Part shown: positions 25,905 to 34,170 of the stretch, piece by piece | Layout: the number at the start of each line of letters is the position of its first letter | Numbering within the stretch: the first letter of the stretch is position 1 | Source: Alloacidobacterium dinghuense | Lineage (GTDB): Bacteria > Acidobacteriota > Terriglobia > Terriglobales > Acidobacteriaceae | NCBI RefSeq assembly: GCF_014274465.1 | Contig: NZ_CP060394.1 | Coordinates: 992,001-1,056,000 of the forward strand | DNA length: 64,000 nt | Direction: 5' to 3' | Position numbers and translations under genes: made by a program | Notes under the pieces: generated by a model | Databases searched by the model: none | What the model saw: the letters and a program-made list of their open reading frames with translations, nothing else | Told to the model about the DNA's origin: nothing

Positions 25905-26894
25905 TTGTATCAGCCGGAGACGTATGCAATTACGCTCTCATTCATGATTATCAGCATGCTGTGTTGGGGTTCATGGGCAAATACTGTCAAACTTTGCCCC
26001 GAATATCGCTTTCAGCTTTTCTACTGGGACTATGTCATTGGCCTGATCCTCGGTTCTCTGCTCTGGGGCTGGACACTTGGGAGCATTGGAGGCAGCGGAC
26101 GTTCGTTTGAGTTCGACTTGGCCCACAGCGGCAGCCATAGCATATGGCTTGCCGCCTTGGGCGGCATCATTTTCAACGTTGCCAACCTATTGCTGGTAGC
26201 GGCAATTGACATTGCTGGACTGGCGGTCGCCTTTCCCATCGGCATAGGTCTCGCGCTGGTAGTAGGAGCCGTCGGCAGTTATTTGGTCTCACCCGCGGGC
26301 AATCCCGTCATGTTGTTCAGTGGTATAGCTCTTGTGGTGACGGCAATCGTGCTGGATGCTGCTGCATATCGTCTCCGAGAGGCGACACAGCAGAAGATGA
26401 GCGGGCGTGGCGTTATTCTCAGCCTCGTAGCTGGGCTGCTTATGGGCTGTTTCTATCCTTTCGTCTCGAAGGCGATGAGCGGTGTAGATGCTCCCGGTCC
26501 TTATGCGACATCATTTTTTTTTGCTCTAGGAGTGGCGGCCTGCTCTGTCGTTGCAAATACTCTTCTGATGCGGCATCCCCTTGACGGCAAGTCGCCGGTT
26601 GGGATGTCCGCTTATGCTTCTGCGCCGGGACGATGGCATATATGGGGAATCGTGGGAGGCGCAATCTGGTGCACAGGCGCCGTCCTGAATTTCGTCGCAT
26701 CACGCGCTCATATTGTCGGTCCCGCAGTGTCGTATTCGATCGGGCAGGGAGCAACGATGATTTCTGCCTGTTGGGGTGTCTTCGTCTGGAAAGAATTCTC
26801 TTCAGCGCCGCCGCGTTCGAAGACACTGCTTGTCTGGATGTTTATCTTTTTCATCTGCGGATTGACCACAGTCGCTCTGGCGCCGGTCTTCTAG
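25905..26894 (+). CDS. GRP-family (DMT-like) sugar transporter
   Basis: The 329-residue protein begins with TTG behind a GAGGAGG site. It has ten hydrophobic segments, among them 'LSFMIISMLCWGSWANTVKL', 'FYWDYVIGLILGSLLWGWTL', 'GGIIFNVANLLLVAAIDIAG' and 'LLVWMFIFFICGLTTVALAP'. The 'CWGSWANT', 'YWDYVIG', 'GGIIFNVANLLLVAA' and 'AFPIGIGLALVVGA' motifs are those of the glucose/ribose porter branch of the drug/metabolite superfamily. It likely imports ribose or a nucleoside-derived sugar by proton symport. The ribokinase gene starts 12 bp downstream, and the pair forms an import-and-phosphorylate unit. The exact sugar is not determined by the sequence. Confidence 0.83.
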   Translation: MYQPETYAITLSFMIISMLCWGSWANTVKLCPEYRFQLFYWDYVIGLILGSLLWGWTLGSIGGSGRSFEFDLAHSGSHSIWLAALGGIIFNVANLLLVAAIDIAGLAVAFPIGIGLALVVGAVGSYLVSPAGNPVMLFSGIALVVTAIVLDAAAYRLREATQQKMSGRGVILSLVAGLLMGCFYPFVSKAMSGVDAPGPYATSFFFALGVAACSVVANTLLMRHPLDGKSPVGMSAYASAPGRWHIWGIVGGAIWCTGAVLNFVASRAHIVGPAVSYSIGQGATMISACWGVFVWKEFSSAPPRSKTLLVWMFIFFICGLTTVALAPVF

Positions 26895-26906
26895 CTAAGG
26901 ATCCCA

Positions 26907-27848
26907 ATGACCTCCGTGCAGAAGCCGATTGTCGTTGTGGGCAGCATCAACATCGACCTGGTTGCGAACGCCGAGAAGATTCCGGCCGCGGGAGAAACCG
27001 TGCGCGGTACGGATTTTCAGGTTCATCCCGGGGGAAAAGGCGCTAACCAGGCAGTCGCCGTGGCTCGCCTTGGTTATCCTGTGCAACTCGTCGGCAAGGT
27101 CGGGACCGACTCGTTCGGGGATCAAGTGCTCTCCTACCTTCAGCAGACCGGAGTCGATGTCGAGGCAGTAGAAAAACACAGAGGTACATCAGGCGTAGCT
27201 ATCATTGCGGTGTCTCCAGATGGAGAGAACAGCATCATCATCACGCCGGGAGCCAACGCGCATGTGACGCCCGACTTTCTGAACATGCATCACGGTGCTA
27301 TTCGCAATGCCGGGATCGTTCTCGCGCAACTCGAAATACCGATCGAGACCGTGGAGCACCTGGCCAAACTCTGCAGCGACGAGAGTGTCCCACTCATGCT
27401 CGATCCGGCACCCGCGCGTGCGTTGCCAGACAACCTATTTCCGCAAGTGCACTGGTTTACTCCTAATGAAACCGAGGCAGCCTTCTATGCTGCGCCCACC
27501 AATCAGACACACCTATCAGATTCGGCACAGATAGCACGCGCTCTGCTAAACGCGCGAGTTGAGAATGTCGTGCTGAAGCTGGGCTCACGCGGAGCGTTCC
27601 TTGCTTCCGCGAACGGCTTCTCGCATACGATTCCAGCATTCCCGGTAAAAGCAGTTGACACTACGGCAGCAGGCGACGCCTACAACGGGGCCTTCGCCAC
27701 CGCACTTATGCTGGGCATGGAGCCGGTCGAGGCTGCCCGCTTCGCAGCAGCAGCGGCGGCCATTTCGGTCACCCGTCCCGGTGCCCAGCCTTCCATGCCG
27801 ACCCGCGCCGAAGTGGAGGCTTTGCTCGAAACTGGAAAAGGAACATAG
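26907..27848 (+). CDS. rbsK: Ribokinase (PfkB family)
   Basis: The 313-residue PfkB-family sugar kinase opens 'IVVVGSINIDLVANAEKIP' and then has the sugar-binding 'HPGGKGANQAVAVARLG' (signature 1) and the ATP/anion-hole signature 2 'VDTTAAGDAYNGAFATALM' near residue 250, where the catalytic Asp lies in 'GDAYNG'. 'GTSGVAIIAVSPDGENSII' and 'WFTPNETEA' are typical of ribokinase rather than fructokinase. It converts D-ribose to ribose-5-phosphate with ATP. It lies between the GRP transporter and a SUMF1-domain gene, all on one strand with gaps of 12 and 6 bp, which indicates an operon. Confidence 0.9.
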   Translation: MTSVQKPIVVVGSINIDLVANAEKIPAAGETVRGTDFQVHPGGKGANQAVAVARLGYPVQLVGKVGTDSFGDQVLSYLQQTGVDVEAVEKHRGTSGVAIIAVSPDGENSIIITPGANAHVTPDFLNMHHGAIRNAGIVLAQLEIPIETVEHLAKLCSDESVPLMLDPAPARALPDNLFPQVHWFTPNETEAAFYAAPTNQTHLSDSAQIARALLNARVENVVLKLGSRGAFLASANGFSHTIPAFPVKAVDTTAAGDAYNGAFATALMLGMEPVEAARFAAAAAAISVTRPGAQPSMPTRAEVEALLETGKGT

Positions 27849-27854
27849 GCACAG

Positions 27855-30020
27855 ATGCGTCTATCGGTTTCTCGGCTAACTCTCGTTGTCGTTCTTCTCG
27901 CGCTCCAATTACCAGCACAGGACACTCACTACGCTCAGGTGGGCCAGCAGATTCCCGCACCAGGATGCATCGCGCAGAAAGGCGCGTGGGAAGGCGGATC
28001 CAAGCCCTGCACGACGGAAGACTTCGACGCGTGGCTGAAAGACATCACGCATTGGCGGACGGAGCGCAAGATTCGCATCGGATACAGCAACGATCGCTAT
28101 CAGCAGCCCGCGTTCAAGTGGGCGCAATCCGCCTTCATGCAACCGCAAATGATGGTGCAGGACCGCTACTTTTACGATCCCGTCGCTGGCAAGTACACCG
28201 TCGATCGCTACCTTGAGGATCTCGAGAAACGCTACGGAGGCATCGACGCGGTTCTCATCTGGCCCACTTATCCGAACATGGGCATCGACAACCGCAACCA
28301 GCACGACATGATCCGCTCCATGCCCGGAGGATTACCGGGCGTCCGTCAAATGGTGGCCGACTTCCATGGGCGCGGCGTGCACATTCTGTTTCCCATGATG
28401 ATGTGGGATCAGGGAACGCGTGACCCGGGAATGCCGTGGCCGCAGGCCATCGCTGAAATCATGAAAGAGATCGGCGCCGACGGCGTCAACGGCGACACGC
28501 AGGATGGGGTGCCGCTCGCCTTCTCGCTGGCCGCTGACAAGTCAGGTCATCCGTTAGTCTTCGAGCCCGAAGGCAGCCCGAGTGACGAAGCCCTCGCGTG
28601 GAACGTTCTCACCTGGGGTCAGTACAAATTCGAATTCGCGCCGAAGGTCGATCGCTTCAGGTGGCTCGAGCCGCGACATCAGGTCAACATCTCCGATCGG
28701 TGGAACCGTGATAAGACTGACGATCTTCAGTACGCCTTCTTCAACGGCGAAGGTTGGGAAAGCTGGGAGAACATCTGGGGCATCTGGAACGGCATTACGC
28801 CCCGCGACGAAGAAGCCACACGCCGCGTCGCCACCATCGAGCGCGCCGTTGCTCCATTCTTTGCGAGCGAAGAATGGCAGCCTTTCTATCCCACGCACCT
28901 TTACGGTGTCTTTGCCAGCAAGTGGCCGCTCGGGCAGCAGACGGTTTGGACCATCGTCAATCGCAATGAGTACGACATTGCCGGTCGGCAGATTTCCATT
29001 CCGTACGCGCAGGGCGTACGCTACTTCGATCTCTACCACGGAGTCGAACTGACTCCGGAGCATGACGGCGATCAGGCCGTGTTGTCGTTTGCGATGGAAG
29101 CGCATGGTTATGGTGCACTGCTCGCGACTCCCGGTGAACCAGACGCGCCGATCACGCAATTGATGGCGAAGACGAAGCAGATGGCGGCGGCGCCGCTATC
29201 CGGTTATTCGCATGAGTGGAAGCCGCTGCCACAACATCTCGTAGAGATTCCGAAGACAGAGCCTGCGGCCACGGCTCCCGAAGGCATGGTGAAGATTCCA
29301 GCAGCCGACTATGTCTTCAAGGTAGAAGGTATTGAGATTGAAGGCTTCAACGACGCCGGCGTCGATGTGCAGTATCCATGGGAGGATATTCCGCGTCGCT
29401 ACCATGAGCACGAGATGCACATTGCCTCTTTCTACATCGACAAATATCCGGTGGCCAACGCCGAGTTCAAGAAGTTCCTCGATGCGACGCACTACCATCC
29501 GAGCGACGATCTGAACTTCCTCAAAGATTGGAAGGATGGCACTTTTCCAGACGGATCGGGAAACAAGCCTGTGACCTGGGTATCGCAGGAGGATGCCCGC
29601 GCCTACGCGAAGTGGGCAGGGAAGCGGCTTCCGCATGAGTGGGAATGGCAATACTCGGCCCAGGGCACAGATGGGCGCATCTACCCATGGGGGAATGATT
29701 GGGATGCGAGCAAAGTGCCGGTTCCGGATCGCAGCCGGACGATGCGTGGTCCCAACGATGTTGATGCGCATCCCGCAGGCGCGAGTCCTTTCGGAGTGAT
29801 GGATTTGGTCGGCAATGTGTGGCAGTGGACCGACGAATATGTTGACGAACATACTCGCGGTGGAATTCTGCGCGGCGGCAGCTATTACCAGCCACAGGGG
29901 TCAATCTGGTATTTTCCGCAGGCTTACAGAAACGATCAGCACGGCAAGTTGCTGCTGATGGCTCCGAGTTACGATCGTTCCGGAGCGCTTGGTTTTCGAT
30001 GCGTGAAGGATGCCGACTGA
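27855..30020 (+). CDS. Secreted two-domain protein: barrel-like N-domain plus SUMF1 (FGE-like) domain
   Basis: The 721-residue protein has a signal peptide (residues 1-22, 'LTLVVVLLALQLPAQ'). Residues 45-450 resemble a glycosidase-type TIM barrel: 'YGGIDAVLIWPTYPNMGIDN', 'GRGVHILFPMMMWDQGTRD', 'EIGADGVNGDTQDGVP', 'WLEPRHQVNISDRWNRDKTD', followed by a beta-sandwich-like region. Residues 480-720 form a formylglycine-generating-enzyme (SUMF1) domain: 'SFYIDKYPVANAEFKKFLD', 'PVTWVSQEDARAYAKWAGKRLPHEWEWQYSA', 'GVMDLVGNVWQWT', 'ILRGGSYYQPQG', 'LGFRCVKD' (shown in parts). SUMF1 domains in such proteins often act as carbohydrate-binding or non-catalytic modules. The FGE catalytic Cys pair is not seen, so oxidation of sulfatases is unlikely. 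It ends the ribokinase operon. Confidence 0.78.
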   Translation: MRLSVSRLTLVVVLLALQLPAQDTHYAQVGQQIPAPGCIAQKGAWEGGSKPCTTEDFDAWLKDITHWRTERKIRIGYSNDRYQQPAFKWAQSAFMQPQMMVQDRYFYDPVAGKYTVDRYLEDLEKRYGGIDAVLIWPTYPNMGIDNRNQHDMIRSMPGGLPGVRQMVADFHGRGVHILFPMMMWDQGTRDPGMPWPQAIAEIMKEIGADGVNGDTQDGVPLAFSLAADKSGHPLVFEPEGSPSDEALAWNVLTWGQYKFEFAPKVDRFRWLEPRHQVNISDRWNRDKTDDLQYAFFNGEGWESWENIWGIWNGITPRDEEATRRVATIERAVAPFFASEEWQPFYPTHLYGVFASKWPLGQQTVWTIVNRNEYDIAGRQISIPYAQGVRYFDLYHGVELTPEHDGDQAVLSFAMEAHGYGALLATPGEPDAPITQLMAKTKQMAAAPLSGYSHEWKPLPQHLVEIPKTEPAATAPEGMVKIPAADYVFKVEGIEIEGFNDAGVDVQYPWEDIPRRYHEHEMHIASFYIDKYPVANAEFKKFLDATHYHPSDDLNFLKDWKDGTFPDGSGNKPVTWVSQEDARAYAKWAGKRLPHEWEWQYSAQGTDGRIYPWGNDWDASKVPVPDRSRTMRGPNDVDAHPAGASPFGVMDLVGNVWQWTDEYVDEHTRGGILRGGSYYQPQGSIWYFPQAYRNDQHGKLLLMAPSYDRSGALGFRCVKDAD

Positions 30021-30033
30021 GGGCTGTACCCAC

Positions 30034-30141
30034 CCCTATATTTCCGGCAAATTCTTCATTTCACAGAGCTTAGTTGTATTTTGTGGCGATTTAATCTGCC
30101 AAATTATTCTATTTGCAGGAGTTAGCCGATTTCGTGTTCTA
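30034..30141. repeat. Imperfect direct repeat, copy 1
   Basis: This ~108-bp unit starts CCCTATATTTCCGGCAAATT and ends at 'TTCGTGTTCT'. It pairs with copy 2, 159 bp downstream. Shared blocks are TTCCGGCAAATT, TCATT.CACAG, CTTA, TGTAT/TACAC, AAATT.TTCTATTTGC.GG and TTAGCC. It is non-coding, AT-rich and located just after the SUMF1 gene. Confidence 0.65.
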
Positions 30142-30192
30142 GAGGCCCGGAGCCCTATGCTCGGTACGCCTGATTTTTCCTTGCGCGAACGA

Positions 30193-30300
30193 CCCTATTG
30201 TTCCGGCAAATTACTCATTCCACAGGCACTTACCTACACTTGACGGTGCCTTATGCGTTAAATTCTTCTATTTGCGGGATTTAGCCACTTCGTGAGTTCC
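30193..30300. repeat. Imperfect direct repeat, copy 2
   Basis: The unit CCCTATTGTTCCGGCAAATT...TTAGCCACTTCGTGAGTT is the second copy of the ~108-bp repeat. About three of four bases match copy 1 in the aligned blocks by eye. The remaining bases to 30492 show no further copy or gene. Confidence 0.65.
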
Positions 30301-30492
30301 AGGATTGGGATTCCTTGGATTGGAGTCCGTTGCCTTCTATATATATTTTAGCAATTTTCCCCATAATTCCCTGCACACTCGCTAATTGTGTAAATTATTC
30401 AAATTAAATCGGTTATTTGGCGATGGCCTATCGAGGGGGCTTGACAACAATTTTAAGGGAATGCTGCCGGGAGGTGGTTCCCTCCGATTGCT

Positions 30493-31620
30493 TCAACCCC
30501 GTCGCATCAGTTCTGCCATCAGACGGACTGTCAGATCGAGTTCGGGGATCGGGACATATTCGCGATCGCTGTGAGCGGAGCGCATATCACCCGGCCCTAT
30601 GACTACAACTTCCTTCGCAATCGTGGACAGAAGGCTAGCTTCTGAACCGAATGGAATGGAAGTCTCAGAACGGCCAGTGAAGTCGGCGATTTGAGAAACT
30701 AGCGGGGCATTCGCGAGTGTCTCAAAGCCGGACTGTTGGCGGAGAGTCGTTACCTGATACTCGAATCGCGAATCCCCTCGGCGCATTCCGGCTATGATCT
30801 CCCCGATGCCATCGAGCGCCTTGTTGGCCGGCTGGCTTGGGATGGGCCTCCATTCGACCAGGAACTCGCATCGACCGGGCACGATGTTTTTTGCTGTGCC
30901 TCCTTGAATCGTTCCGACATTGAGCGTGGTGAAAGGCGGGTCGAAGAAGTTGTGCCGGTCGCTTGCCAATTCCTTGCTGAGTTCTTCGATCGAGGAGATG
31001 AGTCGTGCAGTCGCCAAGATGGCGGAGGCTCCGCTCGCAGGATGCGCGCTGTGCGCTTCCTTTCCATGAACGGTGACCTTTGCCAGGCAGTAGCCTTTGC
31101 CTGCTCGCGCAACGTGGAGAGAAGTCGGCTCTCCGATTATCGCCCGTGCAGGTTTCAACGCATTCGCCGCGATCAGATGAGCCGCGCCGATGCAGCCGAT
31201 TTCTTCGTCCGCGGTGAGAACGATACGCAAACCATCCGCAAAAGCGTTGGACTCGACTTGATCGGTTGCTGCCAGTAAGCAGGCGAGAAAGCCCTTTACG
31301 TCGCATGCGCCGCAGCCATGCAGGTTCTCATTCTCGATAAATGGATCGAGCGCTTTTGTCCAGTCGACAGCGAACGGAACTGTGTCGGTGTGACAGAAGA
31401 ACGCGAGATCGACATCGTTTCTGGCGACATCCTGATTCGGCGGGGCCGCGATGAGATTGACTTTCTCTGTGCCGGACGAATCGCGATAGGAGAGTCTCCG
31501 TGTCTGCCATTTCTTCGATTGCAGGAATTTCTCCGCATACTCGATGACGGCGAGATTCGAGGTCGAGGAGACGGAGGGAATTCGGATCAGGTTCAGCAGG
31601 TGATCGACAGCGGCCGTCAT
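30493..31620 (-). CDS. M20-family amidohydrolase (ArgE/DapE-like)
   Basis: The 375-residue metallopeptidase shows the M20 zinc motifs: His77 and Asp79 ('FFCHTDTVP'), Asp107 ('CGACDVKGFLAC', bridging), Glu139/Glu140 ('LTADEEIGCIGA', base and ligand), 'IIGEPTSLHVARAGKG', and a C-terminal His in 'GDMRSAHSDREYVP'. The dimerisation lid spans about 175-285. The family splits N-acyl amino acids, most often N-acetylornithine or N-succinyl-diaminopimelate. Its start overlaps the stop of the formimidoylglutamate deiminase gene (ATGA), so here it may act in histidine breakdown by hydrolysing N-formyl-L-glutamate. That substrate is inference from context; acetylornithine deacetylase is the alternative. 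Confidence 0.83.
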   Translation of the reverse strand: MTAAVDHLLNLIRIPSVSSTSNLAVIEYAEKFLQSKKWQTRRLSYRDSSGTEKVNLIAAPPNQDVARNDVDLAFFCHTDTVPFAVDWTKALDPFIENENLHGCGACDVKGFLACLLAATDQVESNAFADGLRIVLTADEEIGCIGAAHLIAANALKPARAIIGEPTSLHVARAGKGYCLAKVTVHGKEAHSAHPASGASAILATARLISSIEELSKELASDRHNFFDPPFTTLNVGTIQGGTAKNIVPGRCEFLVEWRPIPSQPANKALDGIGEIIAGMRRGDSRFEYQVTTLRQQSGFETLANAPLVSQIADFTGRSETSIPFGSEASLLSTIAKEVVVIGPGDMRSAHSDREYVPIPELDLTVRLMAELMRRG

Positions 31621-33014
31621 GCAAGTGTCTCGATGGCTGGGGCTTTTGCCCAGACCTTGCGGTATACCTCTTTGTAGCGTGCGATAATCTCCTTTTCGAA
31701 TTCGTGCTTACCATCGCGAATGATCAACTTGCCATTTACCGCGACGTCGCGAATGGCAGAGGGATCCAATCCAAAGACGATAATCGACAGGAGATCTTCA
31801 GGGGAATTGCCGACGATCGATGGATGGTCAAGATCGACGGTAAAGAAGTCCGCATATTTGCCATCCGTAAGTTCGCCGGCGGCTACACTCAGCGATCGCG
31901 CACCGTGAATGGTTGCACAGTCAAGAAGACGCGCTGCGAGCGGTTGTCCGTCAATCTGATCGAGTACAGCACGTTCCTGGTGGCTGAGCCGAAGGTGATA
32001 ATCCAGTTCGCGGGCATCTTCGATCAGACTTATCTGGGCTTGACTATCACTGCCGAAGGCGATGGGGATACCGGCTCGCATTGTCCGGTCAGCTGGAAAG
32101 CTTCCGTCTCCCAGGTTGCGCTCGGTCGTGGGGCAAGAGCAGATTGTGGCCCCTGCCTCCGCCATCATGCGAATCTCGTCATCGGTGATGTGGATCGCGT
32201 GAACGGCTGTCAGATTTCGCGTCAGTAGACCTTCTCTGGTCAATAATGTAACCGGAGTAGTTCCATATTCAGCCTTACATGCCGCGTTCTCTGCTACCTG
32301 CTCGGAGATGTGCATGTGCAACGGGAGCTGTTTGGCGTTCGCCCATGCTGTTAATTCGCGCAGGTCTTCCAGCGGAATCGCGCGGATACTGTGTGGCGCG
32401 ATGCCCAACTGGACCTGATTGCCGGAATTGATTGGGTAGATGGCGAGGAGTGATTCCGCGTTTGCAAGAAAATCCGTCGTGTTCTCAAAGAATCGTATCT
32501 GGCCTGGATCGGTCGCTACCTGATATCCAGAACGGAAATATGCCGCTCGCAAGAGAACAATTCGTATGCCGACCGACTGGGCGGCAGCGATCACCATGCG
32601 GCTCAGAAGATTTGGGTCATCATAAGGGTGGCCGTTGGGATCGGTATGCAAGTAGTGAAACTCACCTACCGTGGTGATTCCCGCGCGCGCCATTTCGAGA
32701 AATGTCATCCGGGCAACGTCGTACACATCTTGCGGAGTGAGTTGCGCGGCAGCATGGTACATGGTTCCTCGCCACGACCAGAAGTCCTTTCCGCTGGTCA
32801 CACGCGATTCTGACTTGCCGCGAATGAGCCGCTGGAATGCATGAGAGTGGACGTTGATGAGTCCGGGCAGCAATGCGCGGCGTGGCAACGATACGGTTTG
32901 CACAGGTTCGGCGGCGTGCGCGCTGATCTTGCCACGGTCATCGACCGAGAGAGCAGTATTTGATGCGAACCCGGCTCGCGTGTAAAGAGCTTCGGGTAAA
33001 TAGCTGGTACTCAC
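31617..33014 (-). CDS. hutF: Formimidoylglutamate deiminase
   Basis: The 465-residue amidohydrolase has the N-terminal HxH zinc motif 'GLINVHSHAFQRLIRGKSE' (His56, His58), the HutF-like 'WRGTMYHAAAQLTPQDVYD' and 'ARAGITTVGEFHYLHTDPNG', the 'GIAPHSIRAIPL' strand (Zn His), 'PLHMHISEQVAEN' and the C-terminal 'IAFGSDSQAQISLIEDARELDYH' with the catalytic Asp. The sequence 'FHYLHTDPNGHPYDDPN' is characteristic of HutF. It converts N-formimidoyl-L-glutamate to N-formyl-L-glutamate plus ammonia in the five-step histidine pathway. The M20 gene overlaps its 3' end. No other hut genes lie in the window. Confidence 0.87.
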   Translation of the reverse strand: MSTSYLPEALYTRAGFASNTALSVDDRGKISAHAAEPVQTVSLPRRALLPGLINVHSHAFQRLIRGKSESRVTSGKDFWSWRGTMYHAAAQLTPQDVYDVARMTFLEMARAGITTVGEFHYLHTDPNGHPYDDPNLLSRMVIAAAQSVGIRIVLLRAAYFRSGYQVATDPGQIRFFENTTDFLANAESLLAIYPINSGNQVQLGIAPHSIRAIPLEDLRELTAWANAKQLPLHMHISEQVAENAACKAEYGTTPVTLLTREGLLTRNLTAVHAIHITDDEIRMMAEAGATICSCPTTERNLGDGSFPADRTMRAGIPIAFGSDSQAQISLIEDARELDYHLRLSHQERAVLDQIDGQPLAARLLDCATIHGARSLSVAAGELTDGKYADFFTVDLDHPSIVGNSPEDLLSIIVFGLDPSAIRDVAVNGKLIIRDGKHEFEKEIIARYKEVYRKVWAKAPAIETLA

Positions 33015-33086
33015 AACTTCTCCACGAAAAGGGATCTTGTATCAGCATACAAAACCTGAGCGTTACCCGATGCCGATATCAGAACT

Positions 33087-34091
33087 TCAGCGGGTGAGAA
33101 TCTGTTCGAGCCTTTCGAGGCTCGGCCGTTCGCCCATGACGATGAGGAAGTCGCCGGATGAGATGTTGAAGTCAGCCGGGGGATTGAAGATTGTTTCGCC
33201 TCCCTGTTTGCGAACGGCAAGTACGATCACTCCGGATTTGTGTGATTCCAACAGTTGCCCGAGCGGTCTGCTGGTGAATTCAGTTTTGGGAGTGACACAG
33301 AGCTGTTCCATCGTGACCTTTGGTCCTATATTGCTTCTGGTAAAGTCGAGGAACTCGAGTACATGAGGTCTTAAAAGCGCGTCGGCGAGTTGTCGCCCTG
33401 CCATGGCGTATGGAGTAAAGACCGTATCGGCTCCAGCGCGGCGCAGCTTCTCTCCGGCTTCTTCCTCTGAGACTCGGGTTACGACGGTCAGATTTGGATT
33501 CAGCGTTTTCGCAGAAAGAATGATGAAGAGATTTTCTGCGTCAGAGGGTAGAGCGGCAATCAATCCTTTCGCTCTGGCCACACCGGCTTCGCGAAGGCAA
33601 TCGTCGTGCGTGGCATCGGCAACGAGGGCAAGCATTCCTGCTGCAGTTGCTTTTGCGACGCGCTGATCATTGCGATCAAGCACCACGAAAGGGGCGTTGG
33701 CTCGTTGGAATTCATACGAGGCGTTTCGTCCCACGCGGCCGAAGCCGCAGACAATGAAGTGGTCGTGTAGGTTTTGAATCATGCGTTTTTTCCTGCGCTT
33801 GCCGTAGCGATCCTGCAATTCGAGTTCGATGATGGTTTGCGTCATTGCCCCAACGGAGATGAAGAGTGCGCTCACTCCGAAGATGATGAGAAATGAATTG
33901 AAAACGCGGCCGGAATGGCTGAGAGGCTTCAGCTCCTGATAACCAATGGTGGTGATGGTTGTGAGGGTCATGTAGAAGCCTTCGAACCATGAGTAGTCCT
34001 CGATCCATACAAAGCCGGTTGTACCGGCGACCATGATGATGCATAGGAGTCCGGCAATGAGGATGAAGCGGCGGACAACACGGCTACGCAT
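33087..34091 (-). CDS. 2-TM potassium channel with RCK (TrkA-N/TrkA-C) domains
   Basis: The 334-residue protein has two membrane helices (residues 8-30 and 62-86) with a pore loop between them, then an RCK/TrkA-N Rossmann domain ('HFIVCGFGRVGRNASYEF', 111-230) and a TrkA-C domain (250-334, 'RPLGQLLESHKSGVIVLAVRKQG'). The layout is that of MthK-type Ca2+/nucleotide-gated K+ channels. The selectivity filter reads TTIGYQE (47-53) where TVGYGD or TIGYGE is usual: the second glycine is replaced by Gln. It should still pass K+ or other cations, but selectivity may differ. The gene stands between hutF and the efflux operon without overlap. Confidence 0.85.
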   Translation of the reverse strand: MRSRVVRRFILIAGLLCIIMVAGTTGFVWIEDYSWFEGFYMTLTTITTIGYQELKPLSHSGRVFNSFLIIFGVSALFISVGAMTQTIIELELQDRYGKRRKKRMIQNLHDHFIVCGFGRVGRNASYEFQRANAPFVVLDRNDQRVAKATAAGMLALVADATHDDCLREAGVARAKGLIAALPSDAENLFIILSAKTLNPNLTVVTRVSEEEAGEKLRRAGADTVFTPYAMAGRQLADALLRPHVLEFLDFTRSNIGPKVTMEQLCVTPKTEFTSRPLGQLLESHKSGVIVLAVRKQGGETIFNPPADFNISSGDFLIVMGERPSLERLEQILTR

Positions 34092-34170
34092 GGAAGATCC
34101 CCGGTAGAGACGTTCAGGCCATTATTGTCTTCTGCCGACGTTCCGCCAACAGGCAAATCGAGTGGTCTGG

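Larger units (their letters stand above)
30021..30492. other. AT-rich non-coding region holding the direct repeats
   Basis: The 472 bp between convergent operons contain the two repeat copies and the AT-rich stretch TTCTATATATATTTTAGCAA (30335-30354). No ribosome site with a credible small gene was found. The composition contrasts with the GC-richer genes on both sides. Confidence 0.5.

Noticed and set aside
30386-30602. Short plus-strand frames opposite the end of the M20 gene
   Set aside because: They overlap the M20 coding sequence and lack start signals.
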